Shown here piece by piece: positions 1 through 9,025 of a DNA stretch of 64,000 nucleotides. Under the pieces are notes generated by a model. That model was not told where the DNA came from and ran no database searches. It saw only the letters and a program-made list of their open reading frames with translations. The DNA comes from Ravibacter sp037191015 (GTDB taxonomy: Bacteria > Bacteroidota > Bacteroidia > Cytophagales > Spirosomataceae): positions 78,050 through 142,049 of the forward strand of contig JBBCKD010000026.1 in assembly GCA_037191015.1 (NCBI GenBank), in the 5' to 3' direction. The position numbers and the translations under genes are program-made. Every line of letters starts with the position of its first letter. Position 1 is the stretch's first letter.

Positions 1-814
1 GCCGTCGTTCTGGGTAGGCCAACCCCGTACCGGCCTGTCTACGTTCAAGGATTACTACAACAGTCTTATCGGTTGGGAGCGGTTCCGCTCGAGCCAGTTC
101 GGGATCCGGCATTATTGTACGATAGGGCTGAATTCGCGCGAAGCAAACAACGAGGAGCTTGCAGAGCAGGTAATGGAAATATTGCCGCTCTATGCTTATA
201 AGGAAGGAGTAGTGGGAATAGGCGAGATAGGTTTTGACGACCAGACTGCGCTTGAGGAAAAATATTACCGCCTGCAGCTGGAGCTGGCCAAAACGGCATG
301 TCTCCCGGTACAGGTTCACACGCCGCACCGCGACAAGAAAAGAGGTACGGAGCGGAGCATGTCGATAGCGCTCGAGCATGGCCTGGATCCTTCCTGGGTC
401 ATTATCGATCACAATAATGAGGAGACCGTGAAAAGCGTGCTTGACCAGGGATTCTGGGCTGCCTTCACCATTTATCCCTTCACTAAAATGGGGAATGAAC
501 GGATGGTGAAAATAGTGGAGCAATACGGCCCGGAGCGGATCATGATCAACTCTGCCGCCGACTGGGGAATTTCGGACCCCCTCGCCGTACCGAAAACGGC
601 CGCCCTGATGAAGATGAAGGGCATCAGCTCCGAAGCGATCACAAAGGTTACCTACCAGAATGCCATAGACGCCTTCGGTATGAGCGGACAGATTGATACT
701 GCCGATTTTGAAGGAACGCAGGATATCGATCAGAACCAGAAATTTTTTGGTAACAGCATTTTAAGGGGAGGACAGAGCCCGCGGGTATCCCGGAATTCAC
801 TTTTTATTTCATAA
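1..814 (+). CDS. eboB: EboB-type TatD-family metal-dependent hydrolase (5' end outside window)
   Basis: The frame is open from base 2 to the TAA at 812-814. The ATG at 173 is internal, because in-frame codons before it already encode family-like sequence (PSFWVGQPRT, then FGIRHYCTIGLN). It is therefore the C-terminal ~270 residues of a TIM-barrel amidohydrolase. Visible landmarks are GVVGIGEIGFDD, typical of TatD-like proteins (G-E-x-G), VQVHTPHRDKK with a metal-type histidine pair, WVIIDHNNEET, and SAADWG near the end. It is followed 21 nt later by a UbiA-like gene and then a dehydroquinate-synthase-like gene, the order known for ebo clusters. The exact reaction of EboB is unknown. Classification is firm from context plus the TatD-like motifs. 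The start and residues before base 1 cannot be judged. Confidence 0.88.
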   Translation, partial: PSFWVGQPRTGLSTFKDYYNSLIGWERFRSSQFGIRHYCTIGLNSREANNEELAEQVMEILPLYAYKEGVVGIGEIGFDDQTALEEKYYRLQLELAKTACLPVQVHTPHRDKKRGTERSMSIALEHGLDPSWVIIDHNNEETVKSVLDQGFWAAFTIYPFTKMGNERMVKIVEQYGPERIMINSAADWGISDPLAVPKTAALMKMKGISSEAITKVTYQNAIDAFGMSGQIDTADFEGTQDIDQNQKFFGNSILRGGQSPRVSRNSLFIS

Positions 815-835
815 CCTGTTAATATCTGCCGGGTA

Positions 836-1699
836 GTGTTGAAGTCTTATTTACAGCTCATGCGACCTGCCAACCTGGTAACAGCGGTGGCTGATATTAT
901 CGCAGGAGCGGCTATTGCCGGTTTTTTGGCAGACGCCACAGGGCTGGCATGGCTGATTTTAGCGACACTTGGCCTGTACGGCGGCGGAGTGGTGCTCAAT
1001 GATGTCTTCGATGCGCGCCTGGATGCAGTCGAAAGGCCCGAGCGCCCCATCCCCAGCGGGAGGGTGCCTCTGCGTCATGCAGCTTTGCTCGGAGCGGGGC
1101 TGCTGGGCATCGGCGTGGCTGCGGCCGCCTTTTTCCAGCCCGGGAGCGGTATCATCGCTTTCTGTATCGCGCTTGCAACTATCCTCTATAACCGGGTTGC
1201 CAAACATCACCGGCTCTTCGGACCTTTGGTGATGGGATTGTGCAGAGGCGGGAATTTACTGCTGGGCATGAGCGCCGTCTGGCCGGTATTGCTGGCCTGG
1301 TGGCCTGTAGCGCTCGTACCGGTTGTTTACATAGCTGCGATTACGCTGATAAGCCAGGACGAGGTGCACGGAGGAAAAAGAGCTTTCCTTTATCTTGCAG
1401 GATTCCTGTACCTGCTGGTCCATATGGCGCAGGGAAGCGTCGCCTTTTCCCGGGGGAACTTTTTCGGAGCGCTCCTGCTTATCGTAATACACGCCGGTCT
1501 TATCGGGAAACCCCTGCTTGCGGCGATCAGAACCCCGGTCGGGCCTTTGATCGGAAGGGCCGTGAAAGCGGGCGTTCTTTCGCTTATCGTGATGAATGCC
1601 GCTTGGTGCGTGGCATTCGGGTACTGGGAGTACGGGCTGGGAGTGGCAGCGCTTCTGCCGCTGTCTGTCTGGCTGGGGAAGCTGTTTGCCGTCACCTGA
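836..1699 (+). CDS. eboC: EboC-type UbiA-like prenyltransferase, integral membrane protein
   Basis: 287 aa starting at GTG 836 (a TTG follows directly at 839), with about eight hydrophobic segments. The first UbiA motif is intact: N55-D56-x2-D59-x3-D63 (NDVFDARLD), then the usual ERPERPIPSG loop. The position of the second Asp-rich motif reads SQDEVHGG (173-180), which lacks the usual DxxxD spacing; this appears typical of the ebo branch rather than damage. UbiA enzymes transfer prenyl chains to aromatic or polar acceptors in the membrane. The acceptor here is unknown. Second gene of the ebo operon, 21 nt after eboB. Eighty bases without a gene separate it from eboD. Confidence 0.9.
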   Translation: MLKSYLQLMRPANLVTAVADIIAGAAIAGFLADATGLAWLILATLGLYGGGVVLNDVFDARLDAVERPERPIPSGRVPLRHAALLGAGLLGIGVAAAAFFQPGSGIIAFCIALATILYNRVAKHHRLFGPLVMGLCRGGNLLLGMSAVWPVLLAWWPVALVPVVYIAAITLISQDEVHGGKRAFLYLAGFLYLLVHMAQGSVAFSRGNFFGALLLIVIHAGLIGKPLLAAIRTPVGPLIGRAVKAGVLSLIVMNAAWCVAFGYWEYGLGVAALLPLSVWLGKLFAVT

Positions 1700-1799
1700 T
1701 TTCCGGGAATCCGGAAAGAGTATAAACATTGTTTAACCTGTTTTACGAAGCTCAGATCAAAAACTTTGCGGAGAAAGATTGAGGGCCCGCTTAAAAAAT

Positions 1800-2981
1800 A
1801 TGTTTGTTTTAGAACAGTCTTTTGAAGTTTCCTACCGGTATAAGGTTTTTTTTACCGAGCATCTGTTTGCCAGAGACAATGAAGTGCTTTCTGCTGTTTT
1901 CAGCTCGCTGGCAGAGCCTGATTACGTAGCCAAAGCATTGTTTGTGCTGGACGAAGGCGTGCTCGCCTGCCATCCGGACCTGTTGCGGCAGATCGGCGAT
2001 TCTTTTGAAGCATACGGTGACAGGGTCAGGCTGGCGCCGGAAATGATCGTGGTGCCCGGAGGCGAGGCCGTCAAGAACGATCCTGCTCATGTGGAAAAGA
2101 TAGTAGATGCAATAAATCGCTACGGCATTGACCGGCACTCCTACCTGGTAGCTGTCGGCGGTGGTGCAGTGCTGGATATGGCCGGGTACGCAGCCGCCAT
2201 CTCTCACAGGGGCGTAAGGCATATCCGTATCCCGACTACCGTACTGTCGCAGAACGACTCGGGCATAGGAGTGAAGAACAGCGTCAATTACCGGGGAAAG
2301 AAGAATTTCCTGGGAACATTCGTCCCACCCGTTGCCGTAATCAACGACAGCCATTTCCTGACTACCCTATCTGCCCGCGACTGGCGCTCGGGAATTGCCG
2401 AAGCGGTCAAAGTAGCGCTGATCAAAGACTTGTCTTTTTTCACCTGGATCGAGACGAACGGCCAGGCGCTTGCCGATCGTTCGGCGGGGGCGATGAACCA
2501 CCTTATCATCAAATGTGCGGATTTGCATCTCCGGCATATCCGCGGCGGCGACCCTTTCGAATTCGGCTCCGCACGTCCCCTGGACTTCGGTCACTGGGCT
2601 GCGCACAAGCTTGAATACCTCACCGGCTTCGAGCTCAGGCACGGAGAAGCCGTTGCCATAGGCATTGCGCTCGACAGTGTCTACTCCTTTAAAAAAGGGT
2701 TGATCCCGGAGCAGGATTTGGAACGCATTCTTCGCCTGTTCACCACGCTGGGTTTTGAGCTGGGCCATGAGCGTTTGTGGGAGCGGGAGAGCTTCTACCT
2801 GAAGGAGGGTCTTTCCGAATTCAGGGAGCATCTCGGCGGGAAGCTGACCATCACGCTGCTCGAGGCTTTGGGCAAAGGTATGGAAGTACACGAAATGGAT
2901 GAAAAGCTGATAGAAGCGTCAGCGATATACCTGAAAAATTACGAGGAAAGTATTCATTTGTCACCCTCTGCTTCAGCTTAA
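1800..2981 (+). CDS. eboD: EboD, 3-dehydroquinate synthase-like sugar-phosphate cyclase
   Basis: I chose ATG 1800 (393 aa); an in-frame TTG at 1779 would add seven residues. The NAD-binding GGGAVLDMAG (about 120-129), the IPTTVLSQNDSG loop, and metal ligands in AEAVK (E201), GHWAAH (H265) and HGEAVAIG (H281) are all present, so the active-site framework of the dehydroquinate-synthase fold is intact. Real AroB proteins are usually ~350 aa; this one is longer and sits in an ebo operon. It probably cyclises a different sugar phosphate, which is an inference. Its stop codon directly abuts an ATG at 2982 in the next gene's frame, indicating translational coupling. Confidence 0.88.
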   Translation: MFVLEQSFEVSYRYKVFFTEHLFARDNEVLSAVFSSLAEPDYVAKALFVLDEGVLACHPDLLRQIGDSFEAYGDRVRLAPEMIVVPGGEAVKNDPAHVEKIVDAINRYGIDRHSYLVAVGGGAVLDMAGYAAAISHRGVRHIRIPTTVLSQNDSGIGVKNSVNYRGKKNFLGTFVPPVAVINDSHFLTTLSARDWRSGIAEAVKVALIKDLSFFTWIETNGQALADRSAGAMNHLIIKCADLHLRHIRGGDPFEFGSARPLDFGHWAAHKLEYLTGFELRHGEAVAIGIALDSVYSFKKGLIPEQDLERILRLFTTLGFELGHERLWERESFYLKEGLSEFREHLGGKLTITLLEALGKGMEVHEMDEKLIEASAIYLKNYEESIHLSPSASA

Positions 2982-4238
2982 ATGACCGGGTTCAGGTCCG
3001 GCCCGGTATTAAAATACAATTACGTCATGCAAACCAGATATGGTCACCTGACCTACTGCAGCAATATCCACCCGGGCGTGAGCTGGGAAGACCATTTCCG
3101 GGAGCTTAAGGAAAATTTACCCTATATCAGGCAGGAAGTAGCCGGAGACGAGCCTCTCGCCATCGGGCTGCGCTGTGCACATGAGGCATCTCTGGAGCTC
3201 TCCGGGCCTGCCCGCCTGCAGGAGTTCAGGCAGTGGCTTGACGACAACCGGCTCTACATCTTTTGTATCAACGGTTTCCCCTATGGCAGCTTTCACGGTT
3301 CGGTGGTGAAGGACCGGGTCCATAGCCCCGATTGGACGACCGGGGAAAGAGTGGAGTACACCAAACGGCTTTTTAAGATCCTGGCGGCCCTTTTGCCCGA
3401 CGGAATGCACGGAGGGGTGTCTACTCCGCCGTTATCCTACCGGCATTGGTGGGCGACGGAGGAGCAGCGGCAGGAGGCCGTCCGGACAGCGACAGCCAAT
3501 ATACTCGAAGTGGTAGCTTTCCTGATCGATCTCGAAGCTACCACAGGCCGGTTCCTGCATCTCGATATCGAGCCTGAGCCTGACGGTATCCTGGATAATG
3601 GTCATGATTTTTTTGTATGGTATGAGAATCAGCTCATTCCTGCCGCAGTTGCTTACCTGGGAGAAAAGAAAGGCTACGGAGAAGAGCAATCGGGGAATGC
3701 GGTACGCCGGTATGTACAGCTGTGCTACGATGTCTGTCATTTTGCCGTAAGCTACGAATCGCCGGGATATGTGATGGAGAAATTACGGCAAACCGGTATC
3801 CGTGTAGGCAGGCTGCAGGTAAGCTCGGCATTGAGGGTGGATCTGTCAGACAGAAAAGAGGAAAAGCTGGAGGCCCTGGCCGCATTTAACGAGCCGGTCT
3901 ATCTCCACCAGGTGGTGGCGCGGAAAACCGATCAGTCGCTGCAGCACTATACCGACCTTGACAAAGCGCTCGCAGACGATACTTACGGGCATGCGGAGTG
4001 GCGGGTTCATTTTCACGTACCGCTTTTCCTGGAGAGCTACGGGCTTCTGAACTCGACGCAGCCCGATATCACGGAGGTACTGGCTATTCAGAAGAGTGAA
4101 GCATTTACCGATTATCTCGAGGTCGAAACCTATACCTGGAGCGTTTTGCCCGCTCCCCTCCACATACCCGTTTCCGATTCAATCGTGAGGGAGCTGAACT
4201 GGGTGAAACAACAACTAGATACCGATGGCAATGAATAA
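2982..4238 (+). CDS. eboE: EboE, TIM-barrel metabolite-traffic/isomerase-like protein
   Basis: 418 aa from ATG 2982, or 403 aa from ATG 3027. The family-like opening (GHLTYCSNIHPGVSW) begins just after the second ATG, so 3027 may be the true start. Sequence such as HLDIEPEPDG, LCYDVCHFAVSYE and WRVHFHVPLF carries Glu/Asp/His residues placed like the metal site of xylose-isomerase-like TIM barrels. In cyanobacterial ebo clusters the homologue is linked to movement of scytonemin precursors. Here only membership of the family can be claimed. It overlaps the next gene by 14 nt. Confidence 0.87.
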   Translation: MTGFRSGPVLKYNYVMQTRYGHLTYCSNIHPGVSWEDHFRELKENLPYIRQEVAGDEPLAIGLRCAHEASLELSGPARLQEFRQWLDDNRLYIFCINGFPYGSFHGSVVKDRVHSPDWTTGERVEYTKRLFKILAALLPDGMHGGVSTPPLSYRHWWATEEQRQEAVRTATANILEVVAFLIDLEATTGRFLHLDIEPEPDGILDNGHDFFVWYENQLIPAAVAYLGEKKGYGEEQSGNAVRRYVQLCYDVCHFAVSYESPGYVMEKLRQTGIRVGRLQVSSALRVDLSDRKEEKLEALAAFNEPVYLHQVVARKTDQSLQHYTDLDKALADDTYGHAEWRVHFHVPLFLESYGLLNSTQPDITEVLAIQKSEAFTDYLEVETYTWSVLPAPLHIPVSDSIVRELNWVKQQLDTDGNE

Positions 4239-5607
4239 AACGGTTGTAATTGATATAGTCGGGCTGAGCGCGAACCTGATAGGAGCGCATACGCCCTTTC
4301 TCAGGGACTATGTGTCAAAAAGGGTCCTTACTCCTGTAAAACCTTTATTGCCGGCCCTTACAACCAGCTCTCAAAGCTGCTACGTTACCGGCAAATGGCC
4401 GTCGCAGCAGGGGATTGTCGGCAACGGATGGTATGACCGGGAAGACGCCGAAATCAAGTTCTGGAAGCAGTCCAACCACCTGGTACGTTCTGAAAAGATC
4501 TGGGATGCAGCCAGGAAAGCAGACCCGGGCTTTACCTGTTCCAAAATGTTCTGGTGGTACAATATGTACTCCACCGCCGATTATTCCGTCACCCCGCGGC
4601 CTCAGTATCATGCCGACGGGGTGAAGGCGCCCGACTGCTACGCCTATCCTGCGAGCCTGCGCGACGAATTGCAGAAAGAGCTGGGCCAGTTCCCGCTATT
4701 CAATTTCTGGGGGCCGAACGCCAATATCAAATCTTCGCAGTGGATAGCCGAGGCTTCCATAAAAGTAGATCAGAAATATGATCCGACCCTGACGCTGATC
4801 TATCTGCCGCACCTGGATTACTGCCTTCAGAAATTCGGCCCTGACTTTTCAAAGATAGGTAAAGAGCTGGAAGAGATCGACTCGCTCTTAAAGCGGTTGA
4901 TCACCTATTTTGAGAGCACCGGCGCGAAAATAATCCTGCTGTCGGAGTATGGGATCAACCCTGTTTCGAGGCCGGTCCACATCAACCGTATCCTTCGCGG
5001 ACAGGACTGGATTTCGGTGCGCAGCGAGCGATGGTATGAATTGCTGGACGCCGGCGCTTCCGAAGCGTTTGCCGTGGCCGATCACCAGGTCGCACATGTA
5101 TATGTGAAGCAACCCGGAAATACAGAGAAGGTCAGGGCGCTTCTTTCGGCAGTGCCTGGCATAGCAAAAGTGCTGAACAAAACGGAGCAGGCGGTTTATC
5201 ATCTCGATCATGAACGGTCGGGCGACCTGGTAGCCGTCGCGGAGGATGATAGCTGGTTTACCTATTATTACTGGCTGGACGATGCAAAGGCTCCGGATTA
5301 CGCCCGTCTCGTTGATATACACCGGAAGCCCGGGTATGACCCGGTCGAGATGTTCATGGACCCCGGAAACCCGTTGATCAAGCTGCGGGCCGGCTACAAG
5401 CTGCTACGAAAAAAGCTGGGCTTCCGCTACCTTATGGACGTTATACCGTTCGATGCCGGATTGGTAAAAGGCTCGCATGGCTCATCCTTCGTTCCCCCGG
5501 TTTACTATCCTGTCTGCATTACCGGTGAATCGCCGGGAAGAAAGGAACTGGAGGCTGTGGATATTTACGGCGTTATCTGGGACCACCTGACGAAGCAGGA
5601 GAAATAA
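4225..5607 (+). CDS. eboF: Alkaline-phosphatase-superfamily phosphodiesterase of the ebo cluster
   Basis: 460 aa; ATG 4225 or ATG 4231. The N-terminal Asp (VVIDIVG), the nucleophile region LTTSSQSC (45-52), and LPHLDYCLQKFGP with D198 are typical of the type I phosphodiesterase/nucleotide pyrophosphatase fold. The position where most relatives have a DHG motif reads LLSEYGINPV (S240-E241-Y242-G243), followed later by ADHQVAHV and KGSHGSSF. The changed metal ligand set suggests a specialised substrate. It is the last gene of the ebo operon, translationally coupled by the overlap, and converges with the methyltransferase gene, with 35 nt of coding overlap (5573-5607). The symbol eboF follows the operon position and is less certain than the fold. 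Confidence 0.78.
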   Translation: MAMNKTVVIDIVGLSANLIGAHTPFLRDYVSKRVLTPVKPLLPALTTSSQSCYVTGKWPSQQGIVGNGWYDREDAEIKFWKQSNHLVRSEKIWDAARKADPGFTCSKMFWWYNMYSTADYSVTPRPQYHADGVKAPDCYAYPASLRDELQKELGQFPLFNFWGPNANIKSSQWIAEASIKVDQKYDPTLTLIYLPHLDYCLQKFGPDFSKIGKELEEIDSLLKRLITYFESTGAKIILLSEYGINPVSRPVHINRILRGQDWISVRSERWYELLDAGASEAFAVADHQVAHVYVKQPGNTEKVRALLSAVPGIAKVLNKTEQAVYHLDHERSGDLVAVAEDDSWFTYYYWLDDAKAPDYARLVDIHRKPGYDPVEMFMDPGNPLIKLRAGYKLLRKKLGFRYLMDVIPFDAGLVKGSHGSSFVPPVYYPVCITGESPGRKELEAVDIYGVIWDHLTKQEK

Positions 5608-6376
5608 CATTTCCGGCTTCCAGCACCATAAAAAGCGAGCTTCCGAAGGGTACAGAGGGAAGGAGCGATTCTTCCAGGCGCATGAGCCAGTTAAGGGTGT
5701 TATTAACGAGATCGCCAGGGTATCTGACGTCTGAATCGGGGGGCGCGGTTTCATAGTTCTCTTTCCGCATGCGGATGCGCTGCCACGTACGGACCAGGAG
5801 GATCGGCAGCGAGAGTAAAAACGGCCAGTACGTCTGATGAACGATCTGCAGCCCCGATTCAGCCCCGTATTTCCTGAAATCGGCCAGGGTAAACCTCCTG
5901 GTACTTCCTACCGCAATGTCGTGAGTGCCTGCAAATGCCTGGAAAGCATGGATATTGATGAGCACAATGCCGCCTTTGCGGAGCCGGCGGCGGAAGACAT
6001 CGAGCGTCGCTATGATTTCGGCGTCGGACAGGAAATAAAGCGCATCCTGGCAGCAGATCACATCGTAAGACTCGCCCGGCCTGAATGCGTCGGCTTTTTT
6101 CAGGTCGCCGCGTTCTACATCCAGTCCTCTTTTACGTGAAAATGAAACTGCATGAGGAGAATAATCGAAGCCCGAACAGCGGCGATACCCCCTCTCTTTT
6201 AACGCCGAAAGCAGCCCGCCGGTACCGCAGGCCGCATCGAGAATGTTGAGATCCGGGTGAAAGCCACCGAACCGGCTTTCAATCCGGCCGAGTATTTTCC
6301 GGTGGAGCGTGACATACCACCAGAGCTTCTGCTCGACCTCGAACATCCGCCGGTATTCCGATTCGTTGTCAATCAT
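5573..6376 (-). CDS. Class I SAM-dependent methyltransferase
   Basis: 267 aa. The SAM-binding motif I reads LDAACGTGGLL (about 48-58), motif II is the acidic GFDYSPHA, and post-I is YDVICCQDALYFLSD. This is a Rossmann-fold methyltransferase of the Methyltransf_11/25 type. A hydrophobic stretch near 180-197 (WPFLLSLPILLV) could anchor it to the membrane near a lipid-linked substrate. The start overlaps the stop of the upstream glycosyltransferase gene by 8 nt, so it belongs to the minus-strand sugar cluster. Substrate unknown; a glycan or lipid-linked sugar is plausible. Confidence 0.85.
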   Translation of the reverse strand: MIDNESEYRRMFEVEQKLWWYVTLHRKILGRIESRFGGFHPDLNILDAACGTGGLLSALKERGYRRCSGFDYSPHAVSFSRKRGLDVERGDLKKADAFRPGESYDVICCQDALYFLSDAEIIATLDVFRRRLRKGGIVLINIHAFQAFAGTHDIAVGSTRRFTLADFRKYGAESGLQIVHQTYWPFLLSLPILLVRTWQRIRMRKENYETAPPDSDVRYPGDLVNNTLNWLMRLEESLLPSVPFGSSLFMVLEAGNVISPASSGGPR

Positions 6377-7295
6377 GTAGCTCGCTGGTGCTGTTGTATT
6401 TTATGACGTATTGAGGCTGACCGCTTTGAGACATGAAGCTTTTCCCGATATATTCTCCGAGTACGCTCATCAGTACAATCTGCAGACCGCCTATAAACAG
6501 CAGCATGGCCGTAACGACCTGCCAGCCTTTGGGATCGGGGCCAATTACCCATTGCGTGAAGAGAAAGGCCAGCAGGAGGGTGCCTGTTCCCCAGGTTGCC
6601 AGGCCGACAGGCATAAAGAGCCGTATCGGCAGCGCGGAATAGCAGAAGAGAATATTCAGGAACAGGGAAAAAAGCTTTTTCCAGGTATAGTTGGAGGCTC
6701 CTTCCTCCCGTTTGCTATGGGCGACCTGCACCGTGCCGATATTCCGGGTATAGCGAAAGATCAGCCCGTCGATGTAGGGGTAAGGACCTTTGTACCTGAT
6801 GATTTCCTGCACTACCTCCTTCCGGATGAGCTTGAAGCTTGACAGATAGAGGTTTTTAGGCTTATCCAGCAGGTAGCTGGTGATCCAGTTGACAAACCGG
6901 CTTCCCAGGTTCCGGTACAACGCATGTTCCTTCTTTGTATAGTAGGTATATACGACATCATAGCCGCCTTCTTCTGCCGTATCGATCAGCTTGCTTATTT
7001 CTTCCGGAGGGTTTTGGAAATCGTCGTCGATCATAACGGCATAATCTCCCGTTGACCAGTTAAGCCCGCACATGACGGCGTTAAACTCTCCGAAATTCCG
7101 CCTCAGGGAAATGAACTTCACCCTGGGGTTCTCCCGGGAAAGCTGCCTGCAGACTGCCTCGGAATTGTCTTTGCTTCCGTCATTCACGAGAATGATCTCG
7201 AATGCAGCCGGGGACAAGGCCTCCTGAAGACGGCCGACCAGCGGCGCAATGCTGCGTTCACTGTTATAAACCGGGATGATAACGGATAATTTCAT
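6369..7295 (-). CDS. Membrane-anchored family 2 glycosyltransferase (DPM/ArnC-like)
   Basis: 308 aa. GT2 features in order: SVIIPVYNSE at the N-terminus, LVNDGSKD, the RRNFGE segment, and the metal-binding DDDFQNPPEE. Two C-terminal transmembrane helices (about 230-290) are followed by LGEYIGK, the usual layout of polyprenyl-phosphate sugar transferases (DPM1/ArnC/GtrB type). It likely moves a sugar from a nucleotide donor onto undecaprenyl phosphate. Gene order puts it between the aminotransferase and the methyltransferase, suggesting use of the amino sugar made by the two upstream genes; this is an inference. Confidence 0.9.
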   Translation of the reverse strand: MKLSVIIPVYNSERSIAPLVGRLQEALSPAAFEIILVNDGSKDNSEAVCRQLSRENPRVKFISLRRNFGEFNAVMCGLNWSTGDYAVMIDDDFQNPPEEISKLIDTAEEGGYDVVYTYYTKKEHALYRNLGSRFVNWITSYLLDKPKNLYLSSFKLIRKEVVQEIIRYKGPYPYIDGLIFRYTRNIGTVQVAHSKREEGASNYTWKKLFSLFLNILFCYSALPIRLFMPVGLATWGTGTLLLAFLFTQWVIGPDPKGWQVVTAMLLFIGGLQIVLMSVLGEYIGKSFMSQSGQPQYVIKYNSTSELHD

Positions 7296-7327
7296 TAGTA
7301 CTAAAATTGATGAGTCGATGCGGCAAT

Positions 7328-8473
7328 TTAGTCTGCCCCGCGGCGGTTTACCGCGTCGATAGCTACCGGCTGACTGTTCATAGCTGTATCATAAAGGTTG
7401 ATCGTCCGGATGATATGGGTGACCTCGTCATCGGTAAGCGCAGGATGAAGGGGCAGGCTCAGGACCTCCCGGCTCAGCTGTTCGGTTACGGGCAATTGCA
7501 GGTGCGACAGGTTCGGGTAGGCATTCTGCCGGTGTATGGGGGTCGGGTAATGAATGTCGGTCTGGATACCGTTTTCAGCCAGGTAATGCCTGAGCTGATC
7601 CCGATAAGGATATTGTATCACGAACAGGTGCCAGACATCGTCGTCGATACGGTCGGAAGGAGGCAGCCGGACCCCGTCCAGGTTGATTTCTTCCAGGTAC
7701 CGGCGGGCAATACTTTTTCTCCTGGCATTGTCGCGGTCGAGATAAGGTAGTTTTACGTTTAAAAATGCCGCCTGGATTTCGTCAAGCCGGCTGTTGACTC
7801 CCTGGTATTCATTCTGATAGCGTACTAAAGAACCGTAATTTCTCAGGTACCGGATTTTCTCGGCGACCGCCCGCTCGGAGGTGACGACAGCCCCGGCATC
7901 GCCGAGCGCGCCGAGATTTTTGGTAGGGTAGAAGCTGAAGGCCGTAGCGTGCGCCATGCTCCCCGCGCGGCGGCCCATGTAACGGGCTCCATGCGACTGT
8001 GCGGCATCTGTTATTACCTTGATCCCGTGTTTTTCGGCTATGGAAAGGATAGGAGCCATCTCGCAACTGCGCCCGTATAAATCGGTGGTGATAATAGCCC
8101 GGGTTTTGCCGGTTATATGATTTTCCAGTAACTCCGGGTTTAACAGCATGGTCTCCGGGTCGGGCTCGGTCAGAACCGGCGTCAACCCGAGAGCAGTGAC
8201 CGGCAGGAGGGTGGCAATGTAGGTATTGGCTGCCAGGATCACTTCGCTTCCGGGAGGAAAATCAAAAGCTTTTAAAATAAGAGCGATCGCATCCAGCCCG
8301 TTGGCTACCCCGACGCAATATTCAGCTTCGCAATAGGTGGCGAAAGCATTTTCAAACGATGTAAGTGACTGACCCAGTAAATACCAGCCGGATCTCACTA
8401 CCTGCAATGAAGCCTCTTCAAGCTCTTTTACATAAGGCGAGTTGATTTGCCGGAGGTTGAGAAAGGGGATCAT
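7328..8473 (-). CDS. fdtB: DegT/DnrJ/EryC1/StrS sugar aminotransferase (FdtB/QdtB-like)
   Basis: 381 aa, PLP-dependent. The internal aldimine lysine lies in SFYPTKNLGALGDAG and the PLP-contacting Asp in ITDAAQSHGA. The ending DVWHLFVIQYP...GIQTDIHYP is standard for nucleotide-sugar aminotransferases. The start ATG overlaps the stop of the upstream 3,4-ketoisomerase gene by 4 nt, so the two should act in sequence: isomerise dTDP-4-keto-6-deoxyglucose, then transaminate at C3 to give dTDP-Fucp3N or dTDP-Quip3N. Which epimer is made cannot be read from sequence, so the symbol is provisional. Confidence 0.85.
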   Translation of the reverse strand: MIPFLNLRQINSPYVKELEEASLQVVRSGWYLLGQSLTSFENAFATYCEAEYCVGVANGLDAIALILKAFDFPPGSEVILAANTYIATLLPVTALGLTPVLTEPDPETMLLNPELLENHITGKTRAIITTDLYGRSCEMAPILSIAEKHGIKVITDAAQSHGARYMGRRAGSMAHATAFSFYPTKNLGALGDAGAVVTSERAVAEKIRYLRNYGSLVRYQNEYQGVNSRLDEIQAAFLNVKLPYLDRDNARRKSIARRYLEEINLDGVRLPPSDRIDDDVWHLFVIQYPYRDQLRHYLAENGIQTDIHYPTPIHRQNAYPNLSHLQLPVTEQLSREVLSLPLHPALTDDEVTHIIRTINLYDTAMNSQPVAIDAVNRRGAD

Positions 8474-8862
8474 TTATTGGAAGAAGCGATCTGGTTTTGT
8501 ATGTAAGGCTCGTCTATATAGTCGGCCCTGTCATAGTACTGGTTCGAAAGTACCAGCAGAATTGCATTTTCAGAGAAGGTATCCATAACATGCCAGTCCT
8601 TGGGTTCCAGCACCAGGCAGGTTGCAGGCGAATCGAGAATAAAATCTTCTTCGTTTTCCCCATCAGTAGAGTATACATGACAGCTCCCCTGGATACAGAT
8701 CAGCGCATTATACGTGGTATAATGCCGGTGCCCTCCGCGGCTGGCATCTTCAGCGCCGTAGATATAGAAAACCCGTTTGACAGAGCCAGGCATTATTTTC
8801 TCTATCGCATTAAGATTACCCTGTCCGGTATTAAACGTTTCCAGCTGTATAAGTTGAGGCAT
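8470..8862 (-). CDS. fdtA: WxcM-like cupin, dTDP-4-keto-sugar 3,4-ketoisomerase (FdtA/QdtA-like)
   Basis: ATG 8862 gives 130 aa (MPQLIQLETF...). An in-frame TTG 48 nt upstream is less likely. RVFYIYGAEDASRGGHRH is the hallmark of FdtA/QdtA cupins, with the His residues at the active site; HVYSTDGENEEDF and LEPKDWHVMDTF form the rest of the beta-barrel, and LSNQYYDRADYI is the usual C-terminus. It feeds the adjacent aminotransferase (4-nt ATGA overlap). First gene of the sugar operon; 163 nt separate it from the upstream membrane-protein gene, with no clear -7/-33 pair in between. Confidence 0.88.
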   Translation of the reverse strand: MPQLIQLETFNTGQGNLNAIEKIMPGSVKRVFYIYGAEDASRGGHRHYTTYNALICIQGSCHVYSTDGENEEDFILDSPATCLVLEPKDWHVMDTFSENAILLVLSNQYYDRADYIDEPYIQNQIASSNK

Positions 8863-9025
8863 TGCGGATGATGAGTATTTAAGTAACGGGAAGGCAGTGG
8901 TTGTTCTCAAGTCTGGTGCCCAGGTCCCTGACCCGGAAGTACAATAATAAAAAAGTATCGTATATTCTGCAACAGACCTGTAAGAGAAGGAACCTTTTTT
9001 TTGTGTTTTTATTAACCGGCGTTTG

